Below are positions 15,301 to 23,931 of a stretch of DNA of 64,000 nucleotides, in pieces. The position numbers were made by a program, and so were the translations under genes. Position 1 is the first letter of the stretch; each line of letters opens with the position of its first letter. The notes beneath the pieces were generated by a model that ran no database searches, was not told the origin of the DNA, and saw only the letters and a list, made by a program, of their open reading frames with translations. This DNA is from Nostoc sp. 'Peltigera membranacea cyanobiont' 210A. Lineage in GTDB: Bacteria; Cyanobacteriota; Cyanobacteriia; Cyanobacteriales; Nostocaceae. The stretch covers positions 140,726-204,725 of the forward strand of contig NZ_NOLJ01000001.1 of NCBI RefSeq assembly GCF_002246015.1. Direction: 5' to 3'.

Positions 15301-16624
15301 AAACGGACAGCGTTTTGTTGCAGGTTTGGAAAAAGTCAAACTGCAAGACAAACCAAAGCAAGAACTTCCCTTTAAACCAGGAGGAATGTATCTAATTAGC
15401 GGTGGGCTTGGAGGTGTTGCGATTGAAATTGCTAAATATCTGATTAAGTTTTTTAATGCCAAATTGCTATTACTAGGTCGCACTCCTCTACCAAGTACAG
15501 ACGTTGTATCCAAAACAATATCAGACAAAATTAAAGCTTATCAAGAATTAAAGCAGCTGGGAGCGATCGTTTATGAGACAGTAGATATCTGCGACTTTGA
15601 AGCCGTTGAACAAGTGGTGGCAAAAGTCAAGGCTAATTGGGGAAGTCAGCTGGATGGGGTGATTCATCTGGCGGGAACTTACCACGAACAGATGTTAGTG
15701 GATGAAACACCAGAGAGTTTAGCTGCAATTTTACGTCCCAAAGTCTTAGGTGCTTGGGTGCTGCATCAAGTGCTGAAAAAGCAAGGGCAGGGAGTTTTCA
15801 TTAGCTTTTCGTCTTTGGCGAGTTTCTTTGGTGGAGCCACAATTTCTGCTTATGCTGCTGCTAACAATTTTTTGGAAAGCTTTAATCAATACCAACGTTC
15901 TATTGGTGAGTTGCATAGCTATTGCTTTGCTTGGACAATTTGGCGTGATACAGGGATTAACAAGGGTTATCAGAGGCAAGAAATTACCCGCGCTCAAGGC
16001 TTTTATGAGATGAGCCTGCAACAAGGATTATATTCCTTTTTGGCTGGTTTATATCATGACCAAGCACAGATGATAGTCGGTTTAGATGGTAGCAATCCCA
16101 AAATTCGGCGTTTTACCTCGGAGTTTCCAGGGTTACAGAAATTAACTGCCTATTTGACTACGAGTAACGGTTCTGGCGTACCAGAATTATCAGATTTTAC
16201 AGTGCGCGATCGCTTCACAACAACTGTTAACTGTGACTTTGTGCAACTATCACAAATGCCCCTCACTGCCAAGGGCGAAATTAATCGAGAATTATTGGCT
16301 AGGGGTATGACTAGTATAGGAGCGATCGCTCCCCGAAATGAAACGGAACGGCAAATAGCTCAAACCTGGCAAGAAGTTTTAGGCATACCCCAAATCGGCA
16401 TTCACGACAACTTCTTTGAACTAGGAGGAAATTCTTTGCTAGCCTTCCAAGTCATTTCTCGGTTGCGCGAGACTTTTTCTGTTGAATTGTCGCCAAATCG
16501 TTTTTTTGCATCCCCGACTGTAGCTGGTTTGGGAGAAAGCTTTGAGGCGCTACAAACTGTTGTCAGAAAGTGGAATGTAACTATGGATGACGCAGAAAAA
16601 GAATATGAGGGAGGGGTATTATAA
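12344..16624 (+). CDS. aerA: Aeruginosin loading NRPS: A-KR-PCP (phenyllactate-type starter)
   Basis: 1426 residues. An adenylation domain (~200-740) has A3 motif LTSGSTGIPK (~363), WFDTGDLGF (~620) and A10 PKTVIGKIQ (~734). A ketoreductase follows (~1010-1230) with NADPH loop SGGLGGVA, an FSSLASFFGG Ser region and catalytic Tyr in SAYAAAN (~1169). A carrier domain has FFELGGNSLL (~1357). In aeruginosin lines this enzyme activates (4-hydroxy)phenylpyruvate and reduces it to the lactate. The region aligned with the amino-acid-binding pocket lacks the usual FDxS core, as expected for a non-amino-acid substrate. Degenerate A10-like motifs PLTATGEVD (~88) and PLTAKGEIN (~1305) lack the catalytic Lys and resemble the pseudo-Asub pieces of ketoacid modules. 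The stop abuts the aerB ATG (TAAATG). Confidence 0.88.
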   Translation: MNFLEEESLYLKKIQQLKTKFELVLLEEAPLNECTVIVNKTYPLEVIPYIVSSSNNSLKQIRSYLKNVSGGTLLPKAVVPVSNIPLTATGEVDELALMNIPIVDESLIEQVEKQLNSHHKIEQAVVVVQELRKNIPSLHLSDLIPDWQDKNAIAGGGAFTIANVVPIPRDSQPDTQQHFLEPKPLAISHGSILPDDPHAPITLPEVLQTAAQQVKSAGIIYLLPDGTELRQSYAELLEVAERILAGLRKLGLKPKNKVILQMELSCDIIPAFWGCILGGFVPVIMEVPPTYRESNKVVDKLSHIWQFLDSPVILTTEALKPEIEFISQWLPVERIKIGTIEVLKNNIASKQYHHSQPDEVALFNLTSGSTGIPKCVQLTHKNLISRARGANQLNQHKREDVILNWLPFDHIGSISDWHIRGVELGCTLVYAQKEYILGRILNWLDLINKYRITHSWAPNFAYAIVNDSLKQEPEQNWNLSCVKFLLTAGEAVSSKAVEDFRENLVAYKLKATAIRPAFGMAEMGSGITYYQTMKKAPLLFHRVDKSILQGTIQRVDIDHPNYNTFTDLGSVIPGITIRIVDEQNSVLREETIGRLQVKGDAVSSGYYNNHNANGQSFLKDGWFDTGDLGFITNGQLVVTGRAKETIIINGANYYSHEIEAVVEEIAEIEVSYTAACAVCNADDATEKLAIFFSSPITEEAKLLELLKKIRQTVVNKIGLNPDYLILLAKEDIPKTVIGKIQRSQLSDRFHAGEFNSILKQFDILLGNSNTIPDWFYQKVWRRKQAKVLKTLSQNSLTIVFLDELGLGTFVCQQLQQQNLPYLCVSPGYDFAKKSPNHFCLTPGNAGHYQLLLETIKAENLTIGQILHLWNYQEYAGEIKSIEALEKAQKQGIYSLLFFVQALAKTQVSQDLVQLLFVSSYTQSTQPTDKIAYEKSPVLGVVKTIPQEIPWLNCRHIDLPPDSVQVDGNHILQEFQVLLKDQEVAYRNGQRFVAGLEKVKLQDKPKQELPFKPGGMYLISGGLGGVAIEIAKYLIKFFNAKLLLLGRTPLPSTDVVSKTISDKIKAYQELKQLGAIVYETVDICDFEAVEQVVAKVKANWGSQLDGVIHLAGTYHEQMLVDETPESLAAILRPKVLGAWVLHQVLKKQGQGVFISFSSLASFFGGATISAYAAANNFLESFNQYQRSIGELHSYCFAWTIWRDTGINKGYQRQEITRAQGFYEMSLQQGLYSFLAGLYHDQAQMIVGLDGSNPKIRRFTSEFPGLQKLTAYLTTSNGSGVPELSDFTVRDRFTTTVNCDFVQLSQMPLTAKGEINRELLARGMTSIGAIAPRNETERQIAQTWQEVLGIPQIGIHDNFFELGGNSLLAFQVISRLRETFSVELSPNRFFASPTVAGLGESFEALQTVVRKWNVTMDDAEKEYEGGVL

Positions 16625-19600
16625 ATGACAATAATAGAATTTGTATCTTATTTAAATAGTTTAGGTATAAAAATTTGGCTAGAAGGCGGCCAGTTAAACC
16701 AGTTAAACTATCGCGCTCCCAAGGGAGTGATGAACCCAGACCTCAAAAACCAATTGCTAGGGCGCAAATCAGAAATCCTGGCTTTTCTAGAAGAAGCGCA
16801 GACTGCAATAGACTTCTCTTTTGAGCCAATACTACCTATAGATCGCTCTGGAGACTTGCCTTTATCATTTGCCCAGCAGAGAATGTGGTTTCTCTATCAA
16901 TTAGAAAGCCAAAGCCCATTTTATAACGAGGGTTTACAGCTGCGCGTTGAAGGTGTACTCAACGTAGAAGCTCTTGAACAGAGTATCAACGAAATCATCC
17001 GTCGTCACGAAATTTTGCGGACAACATTTCCCGCAGTTGACGGGAAACCCTTGCAAATCATTTCTCCTAGCTTGACAATCAACATACCAGTGCTGGACTT
17101 GCAAGGTTTAGAAGAATCAGAAGTACAACAGATTGTCACAAAAGAAGCTCGACAACCTTTTGATTTGAGTAATGGCCCTTTATTGCGGGTTACTTTACTA
17201 AGGCTGGAGCCAGAGTCCCATACCCTGGTGTTGATCATGCACCATATCATCACAGATGGCTGGTCAATGGGGATATTCATCCAAGAGTTGTCCAGCCTCT
17301 ACCGAGCTTTTACTATTGATTCCCCTTTGCTCCTCCCTGAGTTAACCATTCAGTATGCTGATTTTGCAGTTTGGCAGCGACAGTGGTTGACTGAGGAAAT
17401 TCAAAAACAGCAACTAAATTACTGGAAGCAACAGTTAGCCAATGCGCCACCCTTATTAGAACTACCCACAGACAAACCACGCCCCCCTGTTCAGACTTTC
17501 TGTGGTGCTACCCAGGAATTTAAAATTGACCAGAATTTGAGCAAGCAAATCAAAACCTTCAGCCAACAGTCAGGAGCTACTCTATTTCACACACTACTGG
17601 CGGCTTTCGTCGTTTTAATGTTTCGTTACAGTGGTCAAGATGATATCTGCATTGGTAGCCCCATTGCCAACCGCAACCGCAGAGAAATAGAATCATTGAT
17701 TGGGTTTTTTGTCAATACATTGGTACTGCGTAACCAGATCAAAGGAAATCCCAGTTTCAGTCAGTTTCTCTCTCAAGTGCGACAAGTTGCAACGTCCGCT
17801 TACACTCACCAAGATGTCCCCTTTGAGCAAGTGGTAGAAGCATTGCAACCAGAACGTTCTCTCAGTTACAATCCCCTGTTCCAAGTGGTGTTTGTCTTAG
17901 AGAATTTCTTGTTGGATACATTAGAATTGCCTGATGTTACCCTGACTCCTCAATTTGTAGAACGTGGAACATCTCAGTTTGATTTGACCTTGGCCGTTTG
18001 GGAGACAAAAGCGGGACTGATAGGTTCGTGGGAATATAACAGCGACCTATTTGAGCCAGATACCATTGCGAGGATGACAAGTCATTTCCAGACTTTGTTA
18101 GCAGCGATTATTGCTAATCCGAATCAACCCATTGGGGAATTACCACTGCTGAGTCAGCCGGAGCGACATCAGTTGCTAGTGGAATGGAATGATACTTATA
18201 CGCCTTATCCTAAGAGCAAATGCATCCATGAGTTGTTTGAGGAACAGGTTGAAAAAACACCAAATGCAGTAGCTGTGGTCTATGAGGACGAGTCCCTCAC
18301 ATACCAACAGTTGAACCTCCGTGCGAATCAGTTGGCGCAATATCTGCGTTCAGCGAAGCTGTCGCGTAGCGATTCGCTTGGTGTGAAACCAGAAGTTTTA
18401 GTGGGAATTTGCATTGAGCGATCGCCCTTAATGTTGGTAGGATTGCTGGGCATTCTCAAGGCTGGTGGGGCTTATGTACCTATTGATCCGGCATATCCCC
18501 AAGAGCGGTTGGCGTTCATGCTAGCAGATGCCCAGGTATCGGTGCTGTTGACCCAGGAAAGTCTGGTTACAACCCTTCCGCCACATCAAGCGCAGGTAGT
18601 TTGTCTTGATAGCGCAACCTTCAGCACGATCGCAGAGAATTTACCTCACACGGTGACAACTGACAATCTAGCTTATGTGATTTACACCTCCGGTTCTACC
18701 GGCAGACCCAAAGGAGTCCAAATTGAACATCGAGGATTGTTAAATCTCGTCTTTTGGCATCAACAAGCTTTTGCCGTGTCGTCCCTTGACCGAGTAACAC
18801 AAGTTGCTGGAGTAGCATTTGACGCTTGTGGTTGGGAAATCTGGCCTTATTTGACGGCGGGAGCTAGCATCCACTTTCCCAATGATGAAATCCGCCTTGA
18901 CCCTGAGCAACTGCGAGACTGGTTGTTGTCAAAGGCAATAACCATTAGCTTTCTACCGACACCTATGGCCGAGAAAATTCTGTCATTAAATTGGCCGGCG
19001 AATGCTGCTTTGCGAACTTTGCTCACAGGTGGAGATCAACTTCATCAGTATCCTTCAACTTCTCATCCTTTTCAGGTGGTGAATAATTACGGGCCAACAG
19101 AAAATACTGTAGTCACAACCTCCGGTGCTGTAACTCTCAAACAACAAACCTATTTACCACCTGCGATCGGGCGAGCGATCGCTAATACCCAAGTTTATAT
19201 ACTAGATTCTTTATTACAGCCTGTACCCATTGGTGTCACTGGAGAATTGTACATTGGTGGTGAGAGCTTGGCACGGGGTTATCTCCACCGTCCCGACCTT
19301 ACAGCAGAACGCTTCATTCGTAACCCTTTTAAAAGAAGCAGGGGGCAGGGAGCAGGGGGCAAGGGGGAAACAGAAGATCAATCCACTAATTGCGTTCGCG
19401 TTGGCGGAGCCTCTCGTAGAGAAGCGTGTACGAAGTACTCTCGCTTGTATAAGACGGGCGATTTGGTTCGCTACCAAGCCGATGGCAATATAGAATTCTT
19501 GGGTCGCATTGATAATCAAGTTAAAATTCGCGGCTTCCGCATTGAACTATCGGAAATTGAGGCTATTTTGACTCAACACCCCCAGGTACGTGATGCTGTG

Positions 19601-21580
19601 GCGATCGCAAGAGTTGATATACCCGGTGTGAAAAGTTTGGCAGCATACATCATCCCAGAACTGGCACAGCCAACCAGTAATGAACTACGCCAGTTTCTCA
19701 AGTCAAAGCTCCCTAGTTACATGGTTCCTGCATCCTTCACATTTCTGGAAGTTCTGCCCATTACCCCTAACGGCAAAGTAGACCGTCGTGCATTACCAGT
19801 ACCGGAGTTCGAGTCCGATGAATCTACTGGCTTTGTCTCCCCCCACACTCACACTCAAGAAGTCTTGGCCAAGATTTGGCGGGATGTTTTACTACTTAAA
19901 CAAGTTGGTATCCACGACAATTTTTTTGAATTAGGTGGGGATTCCATCATTAGTATGCAAATTATTGCCAAAGCTAATCAAGCTGGACTCAAACTTACTC
20001 CCAAACAATTATTTCAACACCAAACAATAGCTGAACTAGCTACTGTTGCTGGTATAATTAATTCGGTTCAATCAGAACAAGGTTTAGTTACAGGGGTTGT
20101 CCCTCTAACACCAATTCTGCACTGGTTCTTTGAGCAAAATCTGCCGGAACCTCATCACTTTAACCAATCCTTCCTGCTAGAAGTTCCCGCAAATTTGCAA
20201 CCGGAATTACTAGAGCAGGCATTACAAAAGTTACTCTCCCATCACGATGCTTTACGCCTGCGGTTTGTGCAGCAGGATGGGCTATGGCAGCAGTACAACA
20301 GTGATGCAAGCGATGAAGTATTGTTGGGCATTGCAGATTTGTCATATCTGCCCCCAGCAGAACAGTTAAAGGCGATCGCAACCAGGGCGGACGAAACACA
20401 AAGGACGCTGAACTTAACAGATGGGCCGCTGATGCGGGTCGTTTTGTTTAACTTAGGCAATTCCCCCGGACGGTTACTCATCGTCATCCATCACTTGGCT
20501 GTTGATGGGATCTCGTGGCGGATTTTGCTAGAAGACTTATCTGAGGCATACAAACAATTAGAAGTTGGCAAAACCATCCAACTACCTGCAAAAACAACTT
20601 CCTTTAAGGATTGGGCAATTCGATTGCAGGATTATGCCCGCAGTCAAGAACTCCACTCACAGCTAGATTATTGGCTAGACTCAATACGGTTCCCAATTGC
20701 CCCTTTACCGTTGGATTATGCTGCTGTTGCCCAAGATAACACTGTAGCTTCCAGTCAGATTGTGTCTGTATACCTGAGTGTAGAACAGACTCGCGCCCTG
20801 TTGCACGATGTCCCTGGAGCCTACAACACCCAAATTAACGATGTTCTGCTGACGGCATTGGTGCAAACTTTCACTCGTTGGACAAGTTCTTACTCCCTAC
20901 TGATTGACTTAGAAGGTCATGGACGAGAGGACTTGTTTGATGATGTGGACTTGTCCCGCACGGTAGGCTGGTTTACTAGTATATTCCCCGTTCTCTTACA
21001 ACTTGAGGATCGCAACGATCCCGGAGAGGTTCTCAAGTCGGTAAAAGAGCAACTGCGACGTATTCCCAACCGGGGTATTGATTATGGCATCTGGCGTTAT
21101 CTTAGCTCAGATGAGAGCAATAGCGTTCGCGGAGCGTCTCATAGAGAAGCGCTGCTGCGTTCGCCCTTGGCGTCTCCCCTTGGGAGAAGCGCAGAACGCA
21201 ATCAATTACAAGTGTTCCCCAAAGCTGAGGTGAGCTTTAACTACTTAGGTCAATTCGATCAAACGCAGTTAGCAACCCTTGGATGGAAATATGCCCAAGA
21301 GTCTAGCGGTTCTATTCACAGCCCCAAAGGACAGCGCCGCCATTTATTAACAGTGAATGGATTAGTTGTTGAAGGGAGGCTGAAAGTAGAGTGGCAATAT
21401 AGCGAGCATTTTCATTCCTGGGGCACTGTAAAAAATCTGGCTAATGAGTATATAGAAGCCTTAGAAACTATTATTGCCCACTGCTTAACTCCAGAGGCAG
21501 GTGGCTATACTCCTTCAGATTTCCCAGAAGTTGAGTTTAGCCAAGAAGCTTTGGACGAATTGTTAGCAGAAATTAATTAA
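16625..21580 (+). CDS. aerB: Aeruginosin NRPS: docking-C-A(Leu)-PCP-E
   Basis: 1651 residues. Residues 1-60 are a TubC_N-type docking domain that would bind the AerA C-terminus. A C domain follows with MHHIITDGW (~205). The A domain has YTSGSTGRPKG (~686) and specificity code DAWFLGNVV, read by alignment to GrsA, which is a well-known Leu code. The carrier is FFELGGDSIIS (~1100). The C-terminal domain (~1160-1651) with HHLAVDG is an epimerase, as the EGHGRE-type motif and ..VSFNYLGQF show. The product is therefore a lactoyl-D-Leu unit. Three repeat insertions interrupt it in frame: the A-domain N-lobe (18353-18376), the A hinge (19334-19440) and the E domain (21117-21205). If these loops are tolerated the protein stays functional. 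Confidence 0.93.
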   Translation: MTIIEFVSYLNSLGIKIWLEGGQLNQLNYRAPKGVMNPDLKNQLLGRKSEILAFLEEAQTAIDFSFEPILPIDRSGDLPLSFAQQRMWFLYQLESQSPFYNEGLQLRVEGVLNVEALEQSINEIIRRHEILRTTFPAVDGKPLQIISPSLTINIPVLDLQGLEESEVQQIVTKEARQPFDLSNGPLLRVTLLRLEPESHTLVLIMHHIITDGWSMGIFIQELSSLYRAFTIDSPLLLPELTIQYADFAVWQRQWLTEEIQKQQLNYWKQQLANAPPLLELPTDKPRPPVQTFCGATQEFKIDQNLSKQIKTFSQQSGATLFHTLLAAFVVLMFRYSGQDDICIGSPIANRNRREIESLIGFFVNTLVLRNQIKGNPSFSQFLSQVRQVATSAYTHQDVPFEQVVEALQPERSLSYNPLFQVVFVLENFLLDTLELPDVTLTPQFVERGTSQFDLTLAVWETKAGLIGSWEYNSDLFEPDTIARMTSHFQTLLAAIIANPNQPIGELPLLSQPERHQLLVEWNDTYTPYPKSKCIHELFEEQVEKTPNAVAVVYEDESLTYQQLNLRANQLAQYLRSAKLSRSDSLGVKPEVLVGICIERSPLMLVGLLGILKAGGAYVPIDPAYPQERLAFMLADAQVSVLLTQESLVTTLPPHQAQVVCLDSATFSTIAENLPHTVTTDNLAYVIYTSGSTGRPKGVQIEHRGLLNLVFWHQQAFAVSSLDRVTQVAGVAFDACGWEIWPYLTAGASIHFPNDEIRLDPEQLRDWLLSKAITISFLPTPMAEKILSLNWPANAALRTLLTGGDQLHQYPSTSHPFQVVNNYGPTENTVVTTSGAVTLKQQTYLPPAIGRAIANTQVYILDSLLQPVPIGVTGELYIGGESLARGYLHRPDLTAERFIRNPFKRSRGQGAGGKGETEDQSTNCVRVGGASRREACTKYSRLYKTGDLVRYQADGNIEFLGRIDNQVKIRGFRIELSEIEAILTQHPQVRDAVAIARVDIPGVKSLAAYIIPELAQPTSNELRQFLKSKLPSYMVPASFTFLEVLPITPNGKVDRRALPVPEFESDESTGFVSPHTHTQEVLAKIWRDVLLLKQVGIHDNFFELGGDSIISMQIIAKANQAGLKLTPKQLFQHQTIAELATVAGIINSVQSEQGLVTGVVPLTPILHWFFEQNLPEPHHFNQSFLLEVPANLQPELLEQALQKLLSHHDALRLRFVQQDGLWQQYNSDASDEVLLGIADLSYLPPAEQLKAIATRADETQRTLNLTDGPLMRVVLFNLGNSPGRLLIVIHHLAVDGISWRILLEDLSEAYKQLEVGKTIQLPAKTTSFKDWAIRLQDYARSQELHSQLDYWLDSIRFPIAPLPLDYAAVAQDNTVASSQIVSVYLSVEQTRALLHDVPGAYNTQINDVLLTALVQTFTRWTSSYSLLIDLEGHGREDLFDDVDLSRTVGWFTSIFPVLLQLEDRNDPGEVLKSVKEQLRRIPNRGIDYGIWRYLSSDESNSVRGASHREALLRSPLASPLGRSAERNQLQVFPKAEVSFNYLGQFDQTQLATLGWKYAQESSGSIHSPKGQRRHLLTVNGLVVEGRLKVEWQYSEHFHSWGTVKNLANEYIEALETIIAHCLTPEAGGYTPSDFPEVEFSQEALDELLAEIN
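18353..18376. repeat. 24-bp in-frame repeat insertion in the aerB A domain
   Basis: GCGAAGCTGTCGCGTAGCGA.. splits the normal sequence LRSLGVKP into LRS-AKLSRSDS-LGVKP. Every other A domain in the window reads straight through here. The inserted bases match the GC-rich interspersed repeat family. Confidence 0.75.
19334..19440. repeat. Compound repeat insertion at the aerB A-domain hinge
   Basis: A G-rich array (AGCAGGGGGCAGGGAGCAGG) is followed by the palindromic unit GCGTTCGCGTTGGCGGAGCC and TCTCGTAGAGAAGCGTG. It lies between NPF and RLYKTGDL, adding about 33 residues in frame. Confidence 0.8.
21117..21205. repeat. Palindromic repeat insertion in the aerB E domain
   Basis: TAGCGTTCGCGGAGCGTCTC and further GTTCGCCCTTGGCGTCTCCC units lie between YLSSDE and the conserved LQVFPKAEVSFNYLGQ. 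They add about 30 residues in frame. Confidence 0.75.
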
Positions 21581-21722
21581 ATAAAGTCGTTCATACCCAA
21601 AAACCAAGTTTCTGTTTTCACAAGATTTTCTGCAAATAAACTAAGTTCCAGGAGGTTATCTATAACCAAATTGCCAATGACTCGCTACCAAAAAATATCA
21701 TGATGATTACTCAGGAAAAACT

Positions 21723-22319
21723 ATGCTGGAATTTCAGATTGAATTTCAACCTCGTATCCCTCCTTCAAAAAATTTAGTCATAGGTACTTTGGGTCCTAAT
21801 GCTACTAGTAGTGACTACGCTTCCCAGTACATAACTAAGCAACTGCTATCAGAGCAATTTACCGCATCAACTCAGTTGTTTGATACTTTTACAGAAGTCA
21901 AAGAAGCTTTGCTACAAGACAAAGTAGATATGGCTTTAGTTCCTCATGCTTACGACCGAATTAATGAGTTTTATATGGAGCCAAGTTTTGAGCTAGGCTT
22001 CATTTTTATATTTCCTACTCCAGTTTATGGATTGGCTAAGAAAAAAAATAAAGAGGTAGTTTTCAACGGTTCTAGAATTGTTACCCATCCGGCTCCTCTA
22101 CCTCTGTTAACGAAACTATTGCCAGATTCTCAAGATCAAACACAAATACAAGTGGATTTGTCTCCTTCTACCAGCGATTCAGCGATTCAGGTAATGCAGG
22201 GTTTAGCCGATTTCGCTATTACTAATGAGAATGCTGTTAAAGCCTACGATTTAGAATTTATTTCCATCTATGGAAACATTCGTATGAGTTGGTCTATTTT
22301 TCAGAAAAAATTAAATTAA
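21723..22319 (+). CDS. aerD: Prephenate decarboxylase-like (BacA family), Choi pathway
   Basis: 198 residues beginning MLEFQIEFQPRIPPSKNLVI, with AGGA 8 nt before the ATG. The fold resembles the prephenate-dehydratase/BacA-type decarboxylase domain: IGTLGPNATSSDYASQYI, then VDMALVPHAYDRINEFYM. In bacilysin and aeruginosin pathways this enzyme decarboxylates prephenate without aromatising it, giving a dihydro-hydroxyphenylpyruvate, the first step to the 2-carboxy-6-hydroxyoctahydroindole (Choi) unit. It is followed within 9 bp by the cupin gene, and the D-E-F order matches known aeruginosin clusters. The 142 bp before it hold no gene. Confidence 0.9.
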   Translation: MLEFQIEFQPRIPPSKNLVIGTLGPNATSSDYASQYITKQLLSEQFTASTQLFDTFTEVKEALLQDKVDMALVPHAYDRINEFYMEPSFELGFIFIFPTPVYGLAKKKNKEVVFNGSRIVTHPAPLPLLTKLLPDSQDQTQIQVDLSPSTSDSAIQVMQGLADFAITNENAVKAYDLEFISIYGNIRMSWSIFQKKLN

Positions 22320-22328
22320 CAGAAAGTT

Positions 22329-23030
22329 ATGTCTAAATATTTTCCCCAGCCAAAAACTATCCAAGTTAATTCTGATGTAGAGTTAATCGCATTTCAATGT
22401 CAAGACACAGTTGTGCAATTAGCTTCTATTCCCCCAGGAGCTACTTTTGAATTACATCGACATCCAGAAAGTCAAATTGGAATGCAAATCGCGGGACGTT
22501 TAGAAATAAATATTAATGGTACTAAAGAAATTCTTGAACCCCTTCAGCAAGTTTATGTGGCTGGTGACAATGTTCTTCATGGTTCTATAAACCCTTTTTC
22601 AGAAACAGCATTAGCATTTGATGTGAAACGCATCACAAATTCTGAGGAAGCTGAGGAGGCTATTCTGAAAGTTTCACCAACTCAAGATGAAATTACAGGT
22701 TTTCAGTGTCAGTCCGTTGTTGGTTCTTGGTTTGAGATTGTCATTACCAAAATTCCTCCAAAAGGAATAATCCCAATTCGCCAATCTGCTAATGAAACAA
22801 TGGGAATAATTCTTAATGCTCGATTGACGATCGCAGTGGCAGAACAACAGCAGAATTTAAAATATGGTAGTGTTTATTATGCTCCTGCTAACGCTCTTTA
22901 TGGAGGACATAATCCTTCTGATGAAACAGTATCTTTGATTGAAATTTTGATTAAACCTCGCTCTCATATTTCAGTAAAAGATGCTTTTTTAAAGACAGAT
23001 ATGATGGCGCGATCGCTAACTACTTCGTAA
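22329..23030 (+). CDS. aerE: Double-cupin isomerase (BacB-like), Choi pathway
   Basis: 233 residues with two cupin halves. The first carries the metal-binding pattern HRHPESQIGMQIAGRLE with a distal His in DNVLHGSINP. The second is similar in shape (ANETMGIILNARLTI, ALYGGHNPSDE) but has fewer metal ligands. BacB-like cupins isomerise the double bond of the dihydro-hydroxyphenylpyruvate made by the decarboxylase. It lies between aerD and aerF in a tight operon, with a 12-bp gap to the next gene. Confidence 0.88.
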   Translation: MSKYFPQPKTIQVNSDVELIAFQCQDTVVQLASIPPGATFELHRHPESQIGMQIAGRLEININGTKEILEPLQQVYVAGDNVLHGSINPFSETALAFDVKRITNSEEAEEAILKVSPTQDEITGFQCQSVVGSWFEIVITKIPPKGIIPIRQSANETMGIILNARLTIAVAEQQQNLKYGSVYYAPANALYGGHNPSDETVSLIEILIKPRSHISVKDAFLKTDMMARSLTTS

Positions 23031-23042
23031 GGGATATTCATC

Positions 23043-23837
23043 ATGGATTTAGGATTAACACAGAAAGTAGCTTTAGTGACAGGAGCAAGTGCTGGCATTG
23101 GTTATAGCGTTGCCCAAAAGCTGGCAGCAGAAGGTTGTCAGTTAATAATTTGTGGGAGAAGTTCTGAGCGATTAGAACAAGCTTATCAAGGTTTGATTGG
23201 TTTTCAAGCCAAAGTTATCCCGATTTGTGCTGATGTGCAAAATGCAAGTAATTCTCAAAACTTAGTCCAAGAAGCTCTCAAGCAATTTGGAAAAATTGAT
23301 ATATTGGTCAATAATTCTGAGGGGGCAACATTTTCTAATGAAGCAGTAGAAAATCTATCTTATGAAGATTGGTTGGCTGTCTTTGAAGGCAAGTTAATGG
23401 GCTATATTCGCATGACAAATTTGGTGCTACCGACGATGAAAAATCAGCAATGGGGACGCATTATTAATATTGTTGGAACATCAGGGAAAGAACCTTCTAG
23501 TCGTCTTGTTAAATCGGGTGTTGCGAACGCTGGATTAATCAACTTTACAAAAACTGTTGCTACGCAAGTTGCTAAGTGGAATGTTTTAGTTACCTGTGTC
23601 AATCCTGGACTGATTGATACTCCAAGGCATAGAGAATATTTAGAAGTATTCGCTCAAGAGGAAGGCCGGACTGTTGATTCAATCATCGAAGGAACGAATA
23701 AGATGATTCCTCTTGGTCGTCGCGGTGTTTCTAGTGAGGTTGCTAATTTGGTTGCTTTTCTAGCGTCCGAATGTGCTAGCTATATTACTGGTGTTACTAT
23801 TGCAGTTGATGGCGGATTGTCAACTTCTGCTTTTTAA
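23043..23837 (+). CDS. aerF: SDR-family oxidoreductase, Choi pathway
   Basis: 264 residues with the Rossmann motif TGASAGIGYSV and NNSEG in place of NNAG. AAGGGA precedes the start by 11-16 nt. It ends VAVDGGLSTSAF, typical of FabG-like enzymes. Where most SDRs have YxxxK this protein reads SGVAN before AGLINFTK, so the catalytic Tyr and Lys seem replaced by Ser and Asn, a known divergent SDR subgroup. By position it would act on the ring or keto group of the Choi precursor. An in-family alignment would tell whether this substitution is general for AerF. Confidence 0.85.
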   Translation: MDLGLTQKVALVTGASAGIGYSVAQKLAAEGCQLIICGRSSERLEQAYQGLIGFQAKVIPICADVQNASNSQNLVQEALKQFGKIDILVNNSEGATFSNEAVENLSYEDWLAVFEGKLMGYIRMTNLVLPTMKNQQWGRIINIVGTSGKEPSSRLVKSGVANAGLINFTKTVATQVAKWNVLVTCVNPGLIDTPRHREYLEVFAQEEGRTVDSIIEGTNKMIPLGRRGVSSEVANLVAFLASECASYITGVTIAVDGGLSTSAF

Positions 23838-23853
23838 GAATTACTTTTTTAAA

Positions 23854-23882
23854 CGAACCGCAGAGGCGCAGAGGACACAGAG
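23854..23882. repeat. CGAACCGCAGAGGCGCAGAGG-type interspersed repeat
   Basis: The sequence ACCGCAGAGGCGCAGAGG followed by ACACAGAG is a common dispersed repeat of Nostoc-like genomes. It sits in the 94-bp gap between aerF and the next NRPS gene. A diverged relative (GAACCACAAAGATACAGAG) occurs at 44507-44525. Confidence 0.6.
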
Positions 23883-23931
23883 ATAAGAGAGAAGAGAGAT
23901 AAATTACGTAATTAATATTATTTAAAAAACA

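Noticed and set aside
12344..16624. AerA as a fatty acyl-AMP ligase loading module (lipopeptide starter)
   Set aside because: The A-type domain resembles acyl ligases, but the fused KR-PCP and the downstream Leu-E module with aerD/E/F fit the phenylpyruvate-loading AerA.
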